Shown piece after piece: positions 17,918 to 26,517 of a DNA stretch of 64,000 nucleotides. This DNA comes from Trinickia terrae (GTDB taxonomy: Bacteria > Pseudomonadota > Gammaproteobacteria > Burkholderiales > Burkholderiaceae). The notes under the pieces are model-generated. The model was not told the DNA's origin. It saw only the letters and a list, made by a program, of their open reading frames with translations, and did not search any database. The position numbers and the translations under genes are program-made. The number at the start of each line of letters is the position of its first letter. Position 1 is the first letter of the stretch. The stretch spans positions 345,536 through 409,535 of the forward strand of contig NZ_SWJE01000010.1 in the NCBI RefSeq assembly GCF_005144415.1. Direction: 5' to 3'.

Positions 17918-19447
17918 TCAGGCTTGCACCGGCAACCGGAACACCGAGACGGCCTCGACGAGCCGATGCCCCTGCTCCCTGAGCGATTCCGCAGCCCTTG
18001 CAGTCTCCACGGCGAGCGCCGAATTCTGCTGCGTGGCGGTGTCGAGCTGCCCGATCTCCTGACCGACGTGACCCATCTTGCCGCTCTGCTCGACGTTGCC
18101 CTGGCGGATCTGCTCCATCACGTCCGTGACCCGGCGAATCGACTGCTGGACTTCGTCCATCGTGTGACCCGCCCGCTCGATCAGCGACGAGCCCTCTTCC
18201 ACCCGGCTCACACTGCTCGTGATCAGTTCCTTGATTTCCTTCGCCGCGCTGGCGGAGCGCTGCGCCAGCACGCGAACCTCGCCGGCCACCACCGCGAAGC
18301 CACGCCCGTTCTCGCCGGCGCGCGCCGCCTCCACGGCGGCGTTCAGCGCCAGGATGTTGGTCTGGAACGCGATGCCGTCGATCACTCCGATGATGTCGAC
18401 GATCCGGCGGCTGCTCTCGTTGATGCCGCGCATCGTCTGCACCGCATCGCCGACCACCGAGCCGCCCTGGGCGGCGACATCGCTTGCGAGTCCCGCGAGC
18501 TTGCTCGCCTGCGTCGCCTGGTCCGCGCTGTGACGGACCGCCGTGTCCAGCTCTTCCATCGTGGCCGCCGTCCGGACGATCGCGGCGGCCTGCTGTTCGG
18601 TGCGGATGCTCAGGTCGCCGTTGCCGACCGCGATGTCGTCCGTTCCGTTCGCCAGCCCCGCGCTGATCGCGCGCACGTTCGTCACCGTATCGATCAGCGA
18701 CTGCTGCATGCGCGCCGTCGCGGCCATCACGCTGCCGCCGGGCACGCGCGCGGCGTCGATCCTGACGCTCAAGTCGCCGCTCGCCACCGCATTGGCGACC
18801 CGCGCAACCTCCGCGGCATCGGCCCCCAGCTGGCGATAGAGACTGCGCAGCGCCAGCCAGCCGAGCGACACGCCCAGCGCCACGGCAAAGGCCATCTCCG
18901 CGGCCGTCCACCACTGCGCGCGCTGCGCCAGCGTGCGGCTCGTCGCGACGGCCGCATCGGCCCGTTCGGCGCTTTGTGCAAGCAGCTCGCCGAGTTGCTT
19001 CTTCAGGTCGTCGTGCGCCGCGTCGAGCAGATGGTAGGACGGAAGCTCCGTGGCCGGCTCGTTGCGGACAAAGCGCGCAGCCAGGGCCAGCCACGCCTCG
19101 ACCTTGGATGTCGTGGCGTCGGCCACGCCGGACGCCGCGCCCGCGCTGCCGTCCTGAAGCAGCCTGGCTGCCTGGCGGAGCTGCTCCGCCTGCTGATTGA
19201 AGGCGCGGACTTTGCTGTCCTCCTGGTCGGGATCGGTGAAGGCGATCGCCTGGCGGAAGGTGGCTTCCGTATCGAGGAAGCTGACCCACAGCTTCTCCGC
19301 ATTGGCGGACATGGCGTTGCTGCGGACGATTTCCTCGGTTGCCGCAGCGAGCGAGTGGGTTTGCCATAGCGACTGGATGCCCTGCAAGCCGATCAGCCCG
19401 AGCAGAACGCCGATGCACAGATAGAGACTTTGTTTGACGAGATTCAT
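17918..19447 (-). CDS. Methyl-accepting chemotaxis protein
   Basis: 509 residues: N-terminal helix ([17 protein letters not shown]), a ~150-residue helical periplasmic domain, a second helix near [22 protein letters not shown], and a signalling domain with [20 protein letters not shown] and [20 protein letters not shown]. The gene starts 13 bases after the di-haem peroxidase stop, so the two are probably one transcript. That pairing suggests the receptor reports on oxidative or redox conditions in the periplasm, which is inference only. Confidence 0.92.
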   Translation of the reverse strand: MNLVKQSLYLCIGVLLGLIGLQGIQSLWQTHSLAAATEEIVRSNAMSANAEKLWVSFLDTEATFRQAIAFTDPDQEDSKVRAFNQQAEQLRQAARLLQDGSAGAASGVADATTSKVEAWLALAARFVRNEPATELPSYHLLDAAHDDLKKQLGELLAQSAERADAAVATSRTLAQRAQWWTAAEMAFAVALGVSLGWLALRSLYRQLGADAAEVARVANAVASGDLSVRIDAARVPGGSVMAATARMQQSLIDTVTNVRAISAGLANGTDDIAVGNGDLSIRTEQQAAAIVRTAATMEELDTAVRHSADQATQASKLAGLASDVAAQGGSVVGDAVQTMRGINESSRRIVDIIGVIDGIAFQTNILALNAAVEAARAGENGRGFAVVAGEVRVLAQRSASAAKEIKELITSSVSRVEEGSSLIERAGHTMDEVQQSIRRVTDVMEQIRQGNVEQSGKMGHVGQEIGQLDTATQQNSALAVETARAAESLREQGHRLVEAVSVFRLPVQA

Positions 19448-19460
19448 CGTGGTCTCCGGA

Positions 19461-20525
19461 TCAGTTGGCCGGAAGATTCGGCATGCTGAGCGTCGCCTGG
19501 GGGCTCGACAGGCTCTTCAGGAACGCCACCAGGTCGGTGAGCTCGGCCCCGCTCAACGTGAACGGCTGGATCAATGGATCGCGCGTGGGGCGCTGGACCC
19601 CGGCGGTCTCGTAGTGCGCGACGACCGCCTCCAGCGTCGCGTACTGGCCTTTGTGCATGTAGGGCGCGCGCGCCGCGACTTCCCTCAGCCCGGGTGTCTT
19701 GAACGCATAGTCGTCGGCGGGGTTCTTCGTGACCCCGGATCGTCCCTTGTCGTCGGTCACGAGGCCGATGTCGTGGAACTTGTTGTCGGTGAAATTCCAG
19801 CCGCCATGGCAGGCGATGCAATGCGCCTTGCCGGTGAAGAGATGGAAGCCGCGCTGCTCGCTCTCCGACAAGGCGTGCGAATCGCCGCTGATCCAGCGAT
19901 CGAAGGGTGTCTGCGCGCTGACGACGGTCCGCTCGTACGTCGCAATCGCCTTGACGATCGTCGTTGCATTCAAGCCGTCCTTCGGGAAGGCGGTCTCGAA
20001 TGCGCGCCGGTATCCCGCCACCTCGTTCAGCCTGGAGACCGCGGTGTCGAGCGGCAGGTCCATTTCCGCCGCCGACTGGATGGGTCCCTTGGCCTGCTCC
20101 TCGAGCGAGGGGGCCCGCCCGTCCAGAAAGAACTCGTGCGACCACGCCTGATTCAGCACCGTGGGCGCATGCCTTGGCAACGGCTTGCCGCCCGCGCCGA
20201 TCGCCTGGGCGAACGGCACCTCCCAGCCGAAAGAAGGATTGTGGCAACTCGCGCAGCTGATATTGCGGTCACGCGACAGACGGGGGTCGAAAAACAGCAT
20301 CTTGCCCAGCGTCGCCTTGGCTGGCGTGTAGGGATTGTCGGCGGGGAAAGGAATGGACGCCGGGCGGGCGAACGACGCCTTCAGCGCCGGGTCGGCGTCC
20401 TGCGCCCTGCAGGGGGCCGCGCTTTGCACGAGAACCGCCGCCACGAATAGAACACATGCGCGAAAGGGCGCCGCGCGCGGAAACATCGGCGCCTGGAACA
20501 AGGTGCGTTGCTGGCTCTTCAGCAT
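19461..20525 (-). CDS. Di-haem cytochrome c peroxidase (CcpA/MauG family)
   Basis: 354 residues. A signal peptide precedes two c-type haem sites, CASCH in the N-terminal half and CIACH in the C-terminal half, with the conserved PTVLNQAW and [13 protein letters not shown] stretches of bacterial cytochrome c peroxidases. It should reduce hydrogen peroxide in the periplasm with electrons from a small cytochrome or cupredoxin. The ATG at 20525 has GGAGAG before it; the frame upstream is not protein-like. It heads a leftward run with a chemoreceptor, then the cupredoxin-like and GGDEF-EAL genes. Confidence 0.9.
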   Translation of the reverse strand: MLKSQQRTLFQAPMFPRAAPFRACVLFVAAVLVQSAAPCRAQDADPALKASFARPASIPFPADNPYTPAKATLGKMLFFDPRLSRDRNISCASCHNPSFGWEVPFAQAIGAGGKPLPRHAPTVLNQAWSHEFFLDGRAPSLEEQAKGPIQSAAEMDLPLDTAVSRLNEVAGYRRAFETAFPKDGLNATTIVKAIATYERTVVSAQTPFDRWISGDSHALSESEQRGFHLFTGKAHCIACHGGWNFTDNKFHDIGLVTDDKGRSGVTKNPADDYAFKTPGLREVAARAPYMHKGQYATLEAVVAHYETAGVQRPTRDPLIQPFTLSGAELTDLVAFLKSLSSPQATLSMPNLPAN

Positions 20526-20714
20526 TCTGGCTCTCCATACAAACGGCTGGATCCGCAATCTGCCGGGGGGTGCGCGATGACGGGCCGCCCATTCGCCACC
20601 GTGTCCGCAATTGGGATATCGGCGTCTCACAGTGTGGGTTTAGTCATACGATTCTCGGCAATCGTTTGCATCAGGGATCTCCTGACGCACCGCGTGGCTA
20701 TCGACACCCTCACC

Positions 20715-20738
20715 CGAAGTCGCGTTGCGAAACGCGAA
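20715..20738 (-). promoter_or_regulatory. Isolated hrp-box-like pair, weak
   Basis: On the minus strand this reads TTCG-N16-TTCG, the same spacing as the true hrp boxes. No YANNRT hexamer stands 30-32 bases downstream, and the nearest leftward gene (the peroxidase) starts about 190 bases away. It may be a chance match. Confidence 0.2.
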
Positions 20739-20780
20739 CCCGCCCGATTCGCCTCCCGCTTGGCGCGGCTATAGTCGCCT

Positions 20781-20880
20781 TTCCGACCAGCCCTGGTCGG
20801 TAGAGAACCACCGCGGAGCGATCACGTCGGCGGCTCTACTGTTTGCCCGGCGCTCCGCAAGGAGCAGCCGGGCTTTTTTT
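20781..20880 (+). ncRNA. Probable stand-alone small RNA
   Basis: A TATAGT -10 at 20770-20775 with a weak -35 (TTCGCC at 20748) precedes a short structured stretch. A first hairpin has arms CCGACCA/TGGTCGG at 20783-20789 and 20794-20800. TAGAG at 20801-20805 can pair with CTCTA at 20834-20838. A strong intrinsic terminator ends it at 20844-20880. No rightward gene follows, so this is more likely an independent RNA than a leader. It matches no RNA family I recognise. Confidence 0.5.
20844..20880 (+). terminator. Intrinsic terminator of the small RNA
   Basis: Arms GCCCGGC-GCTCC and GGAGC-A-GCCGGGC form a stem with a GCAA loop and one bulged A, followed by seven T residues (20874-20880). It faces right; read leftward there is no T-run. 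Confidence 0.8.
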
Positions 20881-20899
20881 CGGGTGCTGGATTCAGGCG

Positions 20900-21457
20900 T
20901 CGATTTGCCCAGGGGAGATTCACACGCGACGGCCGTCTTGACGGAGGGCCGCTGTCCGTCGAATGGGCCGAAGCGCGCCGCACCATGGCGACGTTGTTGT
21001 CCGGGCCTTCGAACGAGACGCTGCCGCGCGGCGTCCAGCTTTCTTTCAATGCGACGTTGTACTTCCTGTACATGTCGGCAAGCTCGCCTTGCGTCTTCAC
21101 AACCGTCCATCCTCTTTTCGCGGCATACATCGCCACCGGAAAACGCGGTTCCGCCACCTTTCGATTCAACGGGACGCCCGGCTCCTCCGCCTTCGTATAG
21201 GCCACGCAGCTGACCTGTGGACCGTCTCGGGTCTTCCGAACTTTCAAGGCCTGCCGCTTTCCGGCCCATATGGAGCAGACCCGACTGATCGGGATTCAGC
21301 GTGGCCACGTATCCAAGGATGCCCGCGTCTCGGCATCACGCAGGATCCGCTCCGCGGTCCTGGGAGAATAGGCAGCCTGTATCGAGCTCGGCTTGAGCGT
21401 CTTCGTCGGATTGTCATGCCCCTTCGCCTCGGCAGCACGGAAAATAAGGGATGCTCA
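20900..21457 (-). pseudogene. Decayed gene of unknown family
   Basis: A leftward reading frame encodes protein-like sequence on both sides of an in-frame TGA at 21296-21298: NPTKTLKPSSIQAAYSPRTA and ERILRDAETRASLDTWP before it, PVAMYAAKRGWTVVKTQGEL and ADMYRKYNVALKESW after it. The downstream half has only a TTG start (21247) and no ribosome binding site, and its end runs into the small RNA terminator region. A broken gene is the simplest reading. The family is not recognised; a decayed effector or mobile-element gene is possible. Confidence 0.35.
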
Positions 21458-21583
21458 GCAGCGAGGGCGGGCTGTCTTGGCTTCTCGGCCCCCTCGGGCT
21501 ACACCGTCGCGCCGAAGCTGCAGCCGGCCTATTGGGCTTGGCCGGACACACGAAGCATCGACGCGAGATGCGAAGGCGTCGCC
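21458..21583. other. Short gene-free stretch after the large effector gene
   Basis: 126 bases between the stop of the 1177-residue gene and the decayed frame. No hairpin with a T-run and no open frame of interest were seen here. Confidence 0.4.
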
Positions 21584-24500
21584 TCACGCGCCGGCTTGCC
21601 CCGCCTGAGCGCTCCCCGCCTGATCGCTCTGCATCGGCCAAACCTTGTCCAGCTTGTCGGCTTGCTTCGGCTTCACCTTCAGGGCCGCCACCTCGCGCTC
21701 GCCGCGCGCGCCCTTTTGCACCGCGACCTGAATGCCCATCCGCAGCCCCGTCGAGATCTGCTGGTCATTCGTCTGGATGGTCAGCAGCTCCGTCGGCAAC
21801 CACGAGTCGCTGCGCTTGAGAAGCGCATCGCGCTGCTTGACGAGGTTCTGGATATCGCCCGCATCATCAGCGTGATTGCGCGCCTCGAGGGCGGTGATCC
21901 GGTCGTCCAGCGCATCGGCCTTTTGGGCGGCCGCCTCGCGAATACGCCGCCGCAGGACGAACTTGAGGTTCTGCGTTTGGTTCTCGGAAAGGCCGGACAG
22001 GTACTCTTCGATCTTGTCGCTGCCTTTCTTGAGCGCCTCGTCGTACCCCGCCTGGGTGGTCGGCATCGGCTTGTCCTTGAGGCCGAACGCCAGCATCCAC
22101 GCCGGATCCGTGCGCAGCGCCTGCTTGTATTGGGAAAAGTTCGCGATCTCGGTGTCCGCATTCGACGCGCGCAGGTTGATCTTGCCGCGCTCGCGCACGA
22201 GCGTCACCTTCGCCTGGTGGAACGAGTCATGAAGCTGGGCCTGGATGCCGAACAGGCTTGGGGTAAGCATCGACACGGTCGCGATATCGGTCTTGTGGAC
22301 CTCGCCGTGCTTTTTCAGCGAATCGCTGACGGTCGCGGTGACGCCGATCTGCACGCCGGCGCGATGGCCGCTGCCGAAACGATGGGACTCGATTTTCGTC
22401 TGTCCCGATGCGTCGACGACATCGAGCGTCGCGCGCGGCACGTATTGATACGCACCGCCGGCGATGCCGTTGATGCGCGCCGTATATTTGCCCGCGCCGA
22501 CCTTCGCGCCCGCCCGGAAATCGGCCGTGGCCTGCACGCGCCTCAGCTCGCCGACCTGGTTGTTCCAGGCAACGGAGAAGTCGTCGCGGTCGTAAAACTT
22601 CGCGCCGAGCTCATTCCACAGCGTCTTTTCGCTCTTGCCTTTGCCCGCGTTGTCGAACAGATAGGTGTTGACCTCCTTCAATTGCCGCCTGCCTTCCGTT
22701 TCGTTATAGGCATCGTCGTCGTCCTTCAAGCGGCGCGCGATGCTGAGATCGACCGTGCACTGCTGGGTGTCGTCCCATTCGTATCCGCCCTCGATGTTCC
22801 CGCCCACGCGGGCAATCCCTAAGTTGTGGCCGAGCTGCACGCCGACGCCGGCGTCCAAGCGCGTTCTTTGCTGTGTGCCGAAGCTGATCTTGTAGGCGGG
22901 CGTCGAACGGTTGAACTCGAAGACGGACTGACGTCCGTGCGAGGCCTGCAGGTTCAGGCGCGGCGCGATCAGCGGGAACGATGCCGCCGTGGCGGTGATG
23001 CCGCGCGTGCTGACGCCCAATTGGCCGCCGTCGGTGATGGTGGCCTTGCCGCTGCCTTCGATCGCGTCGATGATGCGCTCGCCGGCTTCGCGGAAGTCGG
23101 CCGTCGTCGTGCCGCGCGGCGTGATCTTCTTGCCGAGCATGATCCGGTCGATCGCGTCGATGTTCTTCGTTGCCTTTTTTCTGACCGAGTCGTCCGTCAT
23201 GTTGGGCAGCTCGTTTTCGCAACGCTTGCGCAAGACCTCTATCTTCGCCGTGTCGATGACGTCCGAGCCGTTGGTCAGATGCTTGCGCACGAGCTTGCGC
23301 GCAGCCTCGAGCGCGCGCGCGTCGTTCGGGTCCGCCACGCTCACCTTGTCGCGGAACCCCGTCATCAGGTTCTGAACGCGCGTCTCGCGGCTCGCGAACA
23401 GCTTGAACTTGCTGCTGCGGGCGGGCGCGGCCCCCGTCTGTCCAGGCTGTTGTGCCGCCAGCTGAGTATTCTGCTGGGCTATATGGTCGTCGATCTTGCT
23501 CGCAACGTTCCGAGCGATCTCGTCGAGCGTCGCATCGTCGAGCTTCTTCCCGTATTCGATCGGATGTCCCTTCGAGCCGGCGGGAGCAGGCTGCCGCGAG
23601 CGATTCGCCAGCACTTCGAGCTCGGCCTGATGGACCAGCTGATGGATCGCGCGGCTATTGCTCTGCAGCTTGCTGCGCTGCGCCGGGCCGTTGCTGGCCG
23701 GCGCCGGAAGCTGCCCCAAGGCGTCGAAGACGCCGCGGACGGCTTCGTTGAGCTTCTTCTCGTCCTTTTCCCACGTGCCGAGGCCGGCGCCCTCGACGCC
23801 GTCGAGCATCCCTGTGACCGCGCTTTTCTGGTAGCCGAACGGCCGCACCAGTGCCGCAGCGGCTTTGCGCTGCGAGGCGACGGGGACCTCGTCCTCGCCG
23901 TTTTCCGCGTTTAGTGTTGGACTGTCCGACGTCGCGCGGGGAATCGTATGGTTCAGAAAGCGCGCCATCCGGTTCTTGGTGGCGGCGAACGGCGTGCCCG
24001 GGCCGTCGGTGAGAAAGCCCTGTCGGCCGGCGAGCAGCGCGCCCTTGTCGCCGTCGTTGAGTTCGCCCCCCTTCAAGAGCTTCGACGCGGCATGCGTGAT
24101 CGAAGACGCATGGCTGGCTTGCAGCGTTGGCGAAATGCCTGCCGTGTGCGACAGCGACAGCTCCATGAGCTGAACGCTCGCAGGGTCGGCGCTGCATCCG
24201 GTCTCCTTGACGAGCTCGTTGGCGGCTTGCAGCCACACTCTCGGCGCGTAATGGATGTCGCTGTCGTCCTGGGGCCATGAGCCGCCCGCCAACCGGCGCG
24301 CGCAATCGTAGCCGTTCGCCGTCAGCGCGAGATGCTGAGCCGCTCGCCACGCAGGCGAGGTTTCGTCATTCGCGAGCGCTCCGGCCGGCGCCGGCCCCGC
24401 TGCGAAGTCCAAGCCTTTCTGCATGCGCTCAAGCACGTTCTGCGCACGGCTGGGATCGCCTGAGGACACCTCCGCCAGCGCGTCGAGCAGCAGCTCGCGC

Positions 24501-25117
24501 TGCGCGGTGCGCACCTCCTTGGGTAACCGCTGCCAGTCTCCCGTCTGCGTGCACCAGGCGGTCCGGACCACGAGGACACGGATCGCGTCCTCGTCCTGGC
24601 CGGGAAAACGCTTTTCCGCCAATTTCTGCAACGAGTCCGTCGCGCCGCCGTCCTCGGGCAGCGCCACTTTGGCGTCGACCTTGTTGAACCCGCCGATCGC
24701 CTTTTGCATCTCGCGCTGGGGCTTGCGCATCACCTTGGCAGTCGACGTGTAGGCGAGCGATTCGGGGGTGCCGGCATCGGGGGGGCCGGACAGAGTCGGC
24801 GCCGGCACGGAGACATCCCCGTCCCCGTCCACGTGGTGAGGCAGAGTCGTCCGGCCTCGCCTGGCGATCCGGAACGCCGACATCGCGGTGACGTCGAGCG
24901 GGATGGTCGCCTGTTTCGGATGAGCGATGGCATGGCCGACCTTGGCGGCACGCGACCTCAGGCCGGAGAGGACGCCGGTCTGCCGCACCGGCGCCGCCTG
25001 CGTCGCGGGTGCGGGCGCGTGCGTCTGGGCGGCGGGCGCACTATTCGCATCGGCTGCGGAATGCGCCTGCGGCCCAGGTGTCGGCGCCGTGATCAGAGTG
25101 GTCGTCTTGGTCGACAT
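21584..25117 (-). CDS. Large candidate T3SS effector, unknown family
   Basis: 1177 residues; I do not recognise the family. Residues 1-60 are Ala/Pro/Thr/Gln-rich and look disordered, as in T3SS substrates. The middle is mainly helical. Roughly residues 700-1000 alternate short beta-like strands rich in Gly and aromatic residues (GVQLGHNLGIARVGGNIEGG, FGSGHRAGVQIGVTATVSD), which recalls a beta-barrel or beta-sandwich. The last ~150 residues return to coiled-coil-like helices. No signal peptide or membrane helix. An hrp box lies about 70 bases upstream. An AvrE-like barrel architecture is one speculation; no AvrE sequence motif was confirmed. Confidence 0.6.
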   Translation of the reverse strand: MSTKTTTLITAPTPGPQAHSAADANSAPAAQTHAPAPATQAAPVRQTGVLSGLRSRAAKVGHAIAHPKQATIPLDVTAMSAFRIARRGRTTLPHHVDGDGDVSVPAPTLSGPPDAGTPESLAYTSTAKVMRKPQREMQKAIGGFNKVDAKVALPEDGGATDSLQKLAEKRFPGQDEDAIRVLVVRTAWCTQTGDWQRLPKEVRTAQRELLLDALAEVSSGDPSRAQNVLERMQKGLDFAAGPAPAGALANDETSPAWRAAQHLALTANGYDCARRLAGGSWPQDDSDIHYAPRVWLQAANELVKETGCSADPASVQLMELSLSHTAGISPTLQASHASSITHAASKLLKGGELNDGDKGALLAGRQGFLTDGPGTPFAATKNRMARFLNHTIPRATSDSPTLNAENGEDEVPVASQRKAAAALVRPFGYQKSAVTGMLDGVEGAGLGTWEKDEKKLNEAVRGVFDALGQLPAPASNGPAQRSKLQSNSRAIHQLVHQAELEVLANRSRQPAPAGSKGHPIEYGKKLDDATLDEIARNVASKIDDHIAQQNTQLAAQQPGQTGAAPARSSKFKLFASRETRVQNLMTGFRDKVSVADPNDARALEAARKLVRKHLTNGSDVIDTAKIEVLRKRCENELPNMTDDSVRKKATKNIDAIDRIMLGKKITPRGTTTADFREAGERIIDAIEGSGKATITDGGQLGVSTRGITATAASFPLIAPRLNLQASHGRQSVFEFNRSTPAYKISFGTQQRTRLDAGVGVQLGHNLGIARVGGNIEGGYEWDDTQQCTVDLSIARRLKDDDDAYNETEGRRQLKEVNTYLFDNAGKGKSEKTLWNELGAKFYDRDDFSVAWNNQVGELRRVQATADFRAGAKVGAGKYTARINGIAGGAYQYVPRATLDVVDASGQTKIESHRFGSGHRAGVQIGVTATVSDSLKKHGEVHKTDIATVSMLTPSLFGIQAQLHDSFHQAKVTLVRERGKINLRASNADTEIANFSQYKQALRTDPAWMLAFGLKDKPMPTTQAGYDEALKKGSDKIEEYLSGLSENQTQNLKFVLRRRIREAAAQKADALDDRITALEARNHADDAGDIQNLVKQRDALLKRSDSWLPTELLTIQTNDQQISTGLRMGIQVAVQKGARGEREVAALKVKPKQADKLDKVWPMQSDQAGSAQAGQAGA

Positions 25118-25149
25118 CGCGATGCATCTTGGGTGAACGATATACGTTC

Positions 25150-25210
25150 ATATTCGAGGTGCCATATGACACCCCTGTGGTACATCCGAAGTCGAGTCGC
25201 GAAGTGCGAA
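25150..25210 (-). promoter_or_regulatory. hrpII/PIP-type promoter for the 1177-aa gene
   Basis: On the minus strand TTCG (25210-25207), 16 bases, TTCG (25190-25187). A GAATAT hexamer at 25155-25150 lies 30 bases after the box and fits YANNRT with one mismatch. The ATG at 25117 follows 69 bases after the box. Confidence 0.65.
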
Positions 25211-25278
25211 GCTGCGCCTTGCGGCACGCGCCGTTCGCAATAGGCCCTGGGCGCATCACGCCAAAAGCGCGGGCACCG

Positions 25279-25370
25279 GGATCGTGAGCGCCCCCTTCAC
25301 GGGCAGCGCGAACGCGCGCAGGCCCCGGCTTGCGCGGGACCTTGCCCGCGAAGCCGAGGCCGATGTCGAT
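25279..25370 (-). pseudogene. Fossil fragment of an hrcT gene
   Basis: These 92 bases align with 27071-27161 inside hrcT at roughly 80% identity by eye, in the same orientation. Shared blocks include GGATCGTGAGCGC, CCTTCACGGGC, ACCTTGCCCG and CCGATGTCGAT. The corresponding HrcT segment encodes DIGFGFTGKVSQKLDLHSLA and QPVKGALTI. The copy has one extra base in the middle, so the frame is broken. It sits between two candidate effector genes and 1.6 kb from the intact hrcT, pointing to duplication or to a lost second T3SS gene set. Confidence 0.65.
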
Positions 25371-25406
25371 ATGTCGATGAGTGAGCGGCTTGGAAGCCGC
25401 GGATCT

Positions 25407-26363
25407 TCAGGTATGCGTGATATTGAGTCCGGAGAACGTCACTGCCGATCCGCCGTTGTGCGCGCTCGAATCCTGCGTATAGTTTCCGGCCTTGAAGTAA
25501 AGATCGGCGTTCCCGAAGCTTCCGCTCAGCTGCACTGACTTGCTCTGGCCGTTCGCTTCGATGTTCAGCTGGCCGCTCTTCCCAAGCGAGATGTTGTAGT
25601 TGATGTCCTTCGGATTCACGTTCTTGGCGATGACGATGTCATGACGGCCCGCGCTCGCGCTGTTGCTGTTGTCCATGACGCTCGCGACGATATCGCCGTT
25701 GCGGTAGTGAAGCTCGAGCGGCGGGCGCGGCTTGCCGTTGGTGCCCTGCCGCTCGTGGATCTGTCCAATGACGATGTCCTTGCTGTTTGGCGCCTTGTCG
25801 ATCGACAGCTTTGCGCTCATCGTGGCCGTGCCGTCGCCCATGTGCCACGAGCCGTTCTCGGAGAGCTCCGAGCGCGGGTAGCTGGAGCCAGGGTTCTTCG
25901 CCGTGTCGCCGTCGGGCACCGTGAACGTGACGCTGCCGTTGGGATTCTGCTTGAAGTACTGGTTGTTGATCTCGCTCATGTTGCCGTGGATGTTCTGGGC
26001 GTGACCGCCATTGCCGACCGGCAATTGCAGGTCGCTGAAGCCGCCCAGGTTGACCTTTCCTGGCCCGGATCCGCCGTTGGTGCCGGTAACTGTGCCGACC
26101 GACGTCCGGGGAGCCGTGCTTTCGCCCGGAGTGAAGCTGGCCGGCGCCGGCGTGCCGCCTGCGCCGCCCAAACCGCCCAAACCGCCGGAGCTGCCGGAGC
26201 CGCCACCGGACGATCCGCTGTTCGAACCCATCCCGCTCAGCATTTGCTCCAGCTCGGCGATCAGCTCATCGAGAACGGCCGATTGCGGTTGTTGCACTGC
26301 GCCGTTGGAGAAGTCGCTCAGCGGATTGGTCGAATACTGCCCCGAAACGATCGAAGTAGACAT
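25407..26363 (-). CDS. Harpin-like protein with PL7 alginate-lyase domain
   Basis: 318 residues in two parts. Residues 1-100 are Gly/Ser/Gln/Asn-rich with one amphipathic helix (LDELIAELEQMLSGM at 31-45), no signal peptide and no cysteine: the make-up of harpins. Residues ~105-318 carry the polysaccharide lyase family 7 signatures RSEL (164-167), QIH (201-203) and YFKAGNYTQ (289-297), with the expected Arg, Gln, His and Tyr catalytic residues. HrpW/PopW proteins join a harpin part to a pectate lyase; here the enzyme part is of the alginate-lyase fold. The ATG at 26363 has GGAG five bases before it, and an hrp box stands upstream. Likely exported through the T3SS to act on acidic polysaccharide. 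Confidence 0.78.
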   Translation of the reverse strand: MSTSIVSGQYSTNPLSDFSNGAVQQPQSAVLDELIAELEQMLSGMGSNSGSSGGGSGSSGGLGGLGGAGGTPAPASFTPGESTAPRTSVGTVTGTNGGSGPGKVNLGGFSDLQLPVGNGGHAQNIHGNMSEINNQYFKQNPNGSVTFTVPDGDTAKNPGSSYPRSELSENGSWHMGDGTATMSAKLSIDKAPNSKDIVIGQIHERQGTNGKPRPPLELHYRNGDIVASVMDNSNSASAGRHDIVIAKNVNPKDINYNISLGKSGQLNIEANGQSKSVQLSGSFGNADLYFKAGNYTQDSSAHNGGSAVTFSGLNITHT

Positions 26364-26430
26364 GAGTGCTCCAAGAGGTGGAGGCCGCAAGGTCCGCAGC
26401 CGAAGAATCGTTTATGCCTTTCTGGCTTTC

Positions 26431-26491
26431 ACTGTAATTCGCGGTAACGGAGCGCATGGCGGCGATGCGAAGTTTGCAGCGCGGAGGCGAA
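26431..26491 (-). promoter_or_regulatory. hrpII/PIP-type promoter for the harpin-lyase gene
   Basis: On the minus strand TTCG (26491-26488), 16 bases, TTCG (26471-26468), with C following both. TACAGT at 26436-26431 fits YANNRT fully and lies 30 bases after the box. The ATG is about 105 bases from the box. Confidence 0.75.
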
Positions 26492-26508
26492 CAAGCGTTC
26501 GCCTCCGC
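26481..26508. terminator. Perfect 12-bp hairpin after the hrpB1-like gene
   Basis: GCGGAGGCGAAC and its exact complement flank an AAGC loop, 9 bases past the hrpB1-like stop codon. It probably ends or slows the long leftward hrp operon, although no T-run follows. Half of the hrp box of the next gene lies inside the stem. Confidence 0.45.
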
Positions 26509-26517
26509 CGCACCCCT

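Noticed and set aside
20715..20738. Additional TTCG-N16-TTCG pair as a true hrp promoter
   Set aside because: No -10-like hexamer at the right distance and about 190 bases from the nearest gene; one or more chance pairs are expected in a window of this size.
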